A DNA stretch of 17,170 nucleotides from Dehalococcoidales bacterium (GTDB lineage Bacteria; Chloroflexota; Dehalococcoidia; Dehalococcoidales; UBA3254): NCBI GenBank assembly GCA_028718465.1, contig JAQULX010000015.1, positions 1-17,170 of the forward strand. The letters run 5' to 3'. The position numbers and the translations under genes were made by a program. Shown here piece after piece: positions 14,516 through 17,170 of the stretch (position 1 is the stretch's first letter; the number at the start of each line of letters is the position of its first letter). The notes under the pieces are model-generated. The model searched no databases. It saw only the letters and a program-made list of their open reading frames with translations, and was not told the DNA's origin.

Positions 14516-14719
14516 ATGGCAATACTGGAATTAAGGTTGGGGGATATCCTGCATTTGAAAAAGCCGCACCCTTGCGGAAGCTATGATTGGGTCGTAGTGC
14601 GCCTGGGGGCGGATATCGGCATCAAATGTATACAATGCCAGCATACCGTTTTACTGGCAAGGCCGGTGCTGGAGCGCCGCATCAAAGCGTTTGTAGCCAG
14701 GGGCAAAAAAGAAGGCTGA
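14516..14719 (+). CDS. DUF951 family protein
   Basis: This 67-residue small protein is recognised by LRLGDILHLKKPHPCGSYDW near the N-terminus, then VRLGADIGIKCIQCQHTVLLARP, and a basic C-terminal end. This is the DUF951 pattern, with three Cys (Cys20, Cys38, Cys41) that could bind a metal. The family's function is not established. The start is ATG at 14516, 4 nt after the pyrF stop, so translation is probably coupled to pyrF; there is no strong ribosome site of its own. It is convergent with the helical-repeat gene, with only 10 bp between the stops and no visible terminator. Confidence 0.88.
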   Translation: MAILELRLGDILHLKKPHPCGSYDWVVVRLGADIGIKCIQCQHTVLLARPVLERRIKAFVARGKKEG

Positions 14720-14729
14720 GCATTTCAGA

Positions 14730-16070
14730 TTATATTGCAGATATAGTCTCCCGTACTACCTGTAACAGCTCTTCTCCAGGTTCCCTTCCGGATTCAATCA
14801 GTGATTGGCTCACTCTGGCAAGGATGTAGACTTTAATCTCCGGCTCATGTATAAGCGCACCCAGCCGCAGCGATTGTATTAACTCTCCGGCTGCGGCCAG
14901 GTCCTCTGCAGGTGTGCCCAGCCCTGTGGTCCTGACATTGGTTTCCTGTACTGTTTTCCTGATCCAGGAAACCGCTTCATCTGCTTTTTCTTTCTTCTTC
15001 AACCCGCTATAAAGAAGGGCCAGGTTCCCTAGCATGTGAAGGAGGGTCCGATTATCAGTTAACCGGCTGCAGAGGAGGAAAGCCCGATTCGCCTGCTCCA
15101 GGGCATCTCCGGATGTTCCCAGTTCATCCCGTAGACCGGCTATCTCGATGAAGCGGGCGATTTTATCTTTATTATCCTCGATCTCTTCGGCGCTGGCCTG
15201 CGCCCGGTCCAGGACTTCTCCGGCGTATGAGTTTTTCCCCAGATCTGCCAGTCGGCGGGCGATCTCGATTAAATCCCCGGACCGTGGAAAAGCCGCTTCC
15301 TCCTCATTGACTATTCCCAGGGCAGTGGACAAAATCTCCTCAGCCTGGGGCTGGTCTTCCAGATCAGTCCAGATATCTGTCATTCTGATGAGAAAATAAG
15401 GCTTGCCAGCCTGGTCTATTCGGTCTACCGTATGGAGGGCCTCTTCCAGTACCTGCCGGGCTTTTTCCATATTGTCTATATCGGAATACACCTGAGCAAC
15501 AGCCAGGAAACGTTCAGCCCTGATCCAGTTATCTTCCAGTTTCTTAAAGACCTGTATGGCCTCCTCTGCTGTCTCACCGGATTTATCCATTTGCCCGATA
15601 TCGGCATAGATAGAGGCAATATCGACCAACTCGCAGGCCGTATCAATGCCGCTTTCCGGATTGGTAACCAGATCGTGAAGCCTGGATAAAACGACTTCGG
15701 CGTCGTCGGCCATGTCGGCTGCGGCATATTCCGAGGCTATTTGCAGCAGTGCTCCGGACTGCTGGGCAGGGGTTTCCGCCGCCTGTGCCAGCAAAACAGC
15801 TCTTTTAAATAAATCGGCAGCCTGTACCCGGTCTCCAGCGCTGGCATATACCACTGCAATCTCGGCCAACTGCCTGGATTTCTCTTCGGGTTTGAGGGAA
15901 CCAGCAGACTGAAGGGCTGTCTGGAGACATTCCATGCTCCTGGACTTTCTCCCTGATTTAAGAAACACTCTGGCGATCTCAGTATAACCCTGGCTCCTGC
16001 CCAGCGGTCGCTGTATTTTCGGCGCTTCTTGCAGCGCATATTCCAGCAATTTGTCAACGACTTCGGACAA
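14730..16070 (-). CDS. TPR-like helical repeat protein
   Basis: This 446-residue protein is almost wholly built of helical repeats with a steady period of 39-40 residues. Helix A of successive units reads LAEIAVVYASAGD, LLQIASEYAAAD, LVDIASIYADIGQ, FLAVAQVYSDIDN, LIRMTDIWTDLED, LIEIARRLADLGK and FIEIAGLRDELGT. There are about nine or ten units, each ending in an A-x-x-x-L-x-x-A-like helix B. It resembles TPRs, but the canonical unit is 34 residues. No signal peptide or membrane segment is seen, so it is probably a cytoplasmic scaffold; partner unknown. The start chosen is TTG at 16070, with GGAGGG 6 nt upstream. ATG at 16085 adds five residues but has no ribosome site. A TATAAT-containing AT-rich stretch near 16110-16120 may be its promoter. 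Confidence 0.85.
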   Translation of the reverse strand: MSEVVDKLLEYALQEAPKIQRPLGRSQGYTEIARVFLKSGRKSRSMECLQTALQSAGSLKPEEKSRQLAEIAVVYASAGDRVQAADLFKRAVLLAQAAETPAQQSGALLQIASEYAAADMADDAEVVLSRLHDLVTNPESGIDTACELVDIASIYADIGQMDKSGETAEEAIQVFKKLEDNWIRAERFLAVAQVYSDIDNMEKARQVLEEALHTVDRIDQAGKPYFLIRMTDIWTDLEDQPQAEEILSTALGIVNEEEAAFPRSGDLIEIARRLADLGKNSYAGEVLDRAQASAEEIEDNKDKIARFIEIAGLRDELGTSGDALEQANRAFLLCSRLTDNRTLLHMLGNLALLYSGLKKKEKADEAVSWIRKTVQETNVRTTGLGTPAEDLAAAGELIQSLRLGALIHEPEIKVYILARVSQSLIESGREPGEELLQVVRETISAI

Positions 16071-16146
16071 TCCGGTCCCTCCCATCGGTGAAATTTAAAA
16101 TCATATTCCAATTATATTATCATAACATCCTGCCGGGTTTTGTATT

Positions 16147-16179
16147 CCGGTCAGTCTCCGGTCAGTCTCCGGACGGTCT
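16147..16179. repeat. 11-bp tandem repeat, three copies
   Basis: CCGGTCAGTCT occurs twice exactly (16147-16157, 16158-16168) and a third time with two changes (CCGGACGGTCT, 16169-16179). It lies in the gap between the MFS and helical-repeat genes. No function is evident. Confidence 0.8.
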
Positions 16180-16248
16180 GGTATAGTCCCGGTCGGGGTG
16201 CCTCTGCGGGATACGCTGTCAGGCACACCGAAGGTGACCTTGAGTGAT

Positions 16249-17170
16249 TCAGGCATCTTCAGGAGAAGCCCGTTGCCTGACTTTCAGCAAAATCAGGGTC
16301 AAAATCAGTCCGAACAGGCACATACCACTGATGGCCCAGAAGCCGGACCTGAAGTTGCCCGTGGAGTCTTTCAACGCTCCGAGACTGTAGACCATGGAAA
16401 ATCCTCCCAGACTGGCGAAGAAATTGCCGAAGCCACTGGTTATGCCTGCTCGGCTTAATCCCAGTGCTTCAACGGGAACAGTAAATAACGGCCCAAAATA
16501 TATATTCAGGAACATGGCGTTGACAGCTACCAGAACTACCAGAAAGAAGAGGTTATTGGTGACAACCAGTAATGCCGATGTGGCACTTAATACCATAAGC
16601 GCTGCTCCGATGACCAGAATGGGATTCTTCAACCGGTCCGAGACATAACCTCCGATGACAACCGAGGGCGCCATCAGGACAGATTGCACTGCGATAAGGA
16701 TGCCGGTCACGGGTAAAGAGAAATCCTTTTCATTGACCAGAAGGCTGGGCAGCCAGTAGGTTACTCCTCCCATGACACCAAATCTGATAAACTGGATGCC
16801 TCCGCAGATCTGCATGATACGGTAACGGAAAAGATTCATGACATCTTTCATACTTACTTTCCGACGCTCCACGGCGGCAGGAGATTCTTTACCGTATTTG
16901 GCCAGAAAAAAGACTGCAACCAGACCCAGGGAAGCAATACTGATGAAAGCGAAACGCCAGTCAAACGCAGCTGCCAGCCACGGTCCAACCAGGCTGAAAA
17001 ACACATTGCCGGTGGCCCCGCCGACCAGGTACAGACCGGTAGCGGTAGCTCTCCGTTCCGGAGGAAACCATCCGGTTATCAAGGCCATACCGGGGCTGAA
17101 GATCAGGGCGCGGAAAAATCCGGCCGCGATCTGATTGGCCAGGGCTTGCCAGTAATTCATTACCAGCCCC
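16249..17170 (-). CDS. MFS transporter, partial (5' end off the window)
   Basis: The frame is open to the right edge; the last visible upstream residues are GLV before MNYWQALANQI, so the gene starts outside. About 306 residues are visible, holding nine predicted membrane helices that correspond to helices 4-12. The helix 4-5 segment FSPGMALITGWFPPERRATA is the classic MFS pattern, and GGYVSDRLKNP between helices 8 and 9 is the motif-A-like loop of the second half. The central cytoplasmic loop (about residues 93-121) is basic, as expected. The missing part should be helices 1-3, about 100 residues. Substrate cannot be predicted. An internal Met at 17160 is not the real start. Confidence 0.9.
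   Translation of the reverse strand, partial: GLVMNYWQALANQIAAGFFRALIFSPGMALITGWFPPERRATATGLYLVGGATGNVFFSLVGPWLAAAFDWRFAFISIASLGLVAVFFLAKYGKESPAAVERRKVSMKDVMNLFRYRIMQICGGIQFIRFGVMGGVTYWLPSLLVNEKDFSLPVTGILIAVQSVLMAPSVVIGGYVSDRLKNPILVIGAALMVLSATSALLVVTNNLFFLVVLVAVNAMFLNIYFGPLFTVPVEALGLSRAGITSGFGNFFASLGGFSMVYSLGALKDSTGNFRSGFWAISGMCLFGLILTLILLKVRQRASPEDA

Noticed and set aside
16200..16248. Possible terminator after the MFS gene (GGCACACC / GGTGACC hairpin)
   Set aside because: The stem is imperfect and no T-run follows on the minus strand.

Overview
The window looks like a piece of an anaerobic bacterial chromosome, most likely from the Chloroflexota and perhaps Dehalococcoidia-like. This is an inference. 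It rests on a very short EF-Ts of about 167 residues, a pyrF gene coupled to a DUF951 gene, a B12-binding radical SAM protein, and an oxygen-sensitive type of molybdoenzyme beside ordinary housekeeping genes. No tRNA, rRNA, CRISPR array, insertion sequence or phage gene was seen.

Positions 1-1439 hold most of a B12-binding radical SAM protein on the minus strand, running off the left edge. It is divergent from a molybdenum locus on the plus strand (1741-5613). That locus has a large catalytic subunit resembling pyrogallol-phloroglucinol transhydroxylase / catechol dehydroxylases, a four-cluster iron-sulfur subunit with a C-terminal beta-sandwich domain, a strong terminator, and then a separately transcribed molbindin. 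A textbook CRP/FNR-type palindrome and a good sigma-70-type promoter precede the enzyme genes. The pair is the most interesting system in the window.

Positions 5723-11643 are all on the minus strand. Read in transcription order they are rpsB, tsf, a long hairpin, pyrH, frr, uppS, a MATE efflux protein that appears to start at CTG, and a metallo-beta-lactamase-fold hydrolase. The first five form the classic translation / UMP kinase / cell-wall-lipid cluster. The cdsA-dxr genes that often follow uppS are absent here.

Positions 11644-12229 hold a divergent control region. It contains the rpsB promoter to the left and, to the right, a promoter, a 12-codon open frame, an intrinsic terminator, and then a small SWIM zinc-finger protein. 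This arrangement looks like an attenuator or a small RNA.

Positions 12268-17170 hold folC (minus) divergent from pyrF and a DUF951 gene (plus). These converge with a helical-repeat protein of about 40-residue period (minus), followed by an MFS transporter cut by the right edge (minus).
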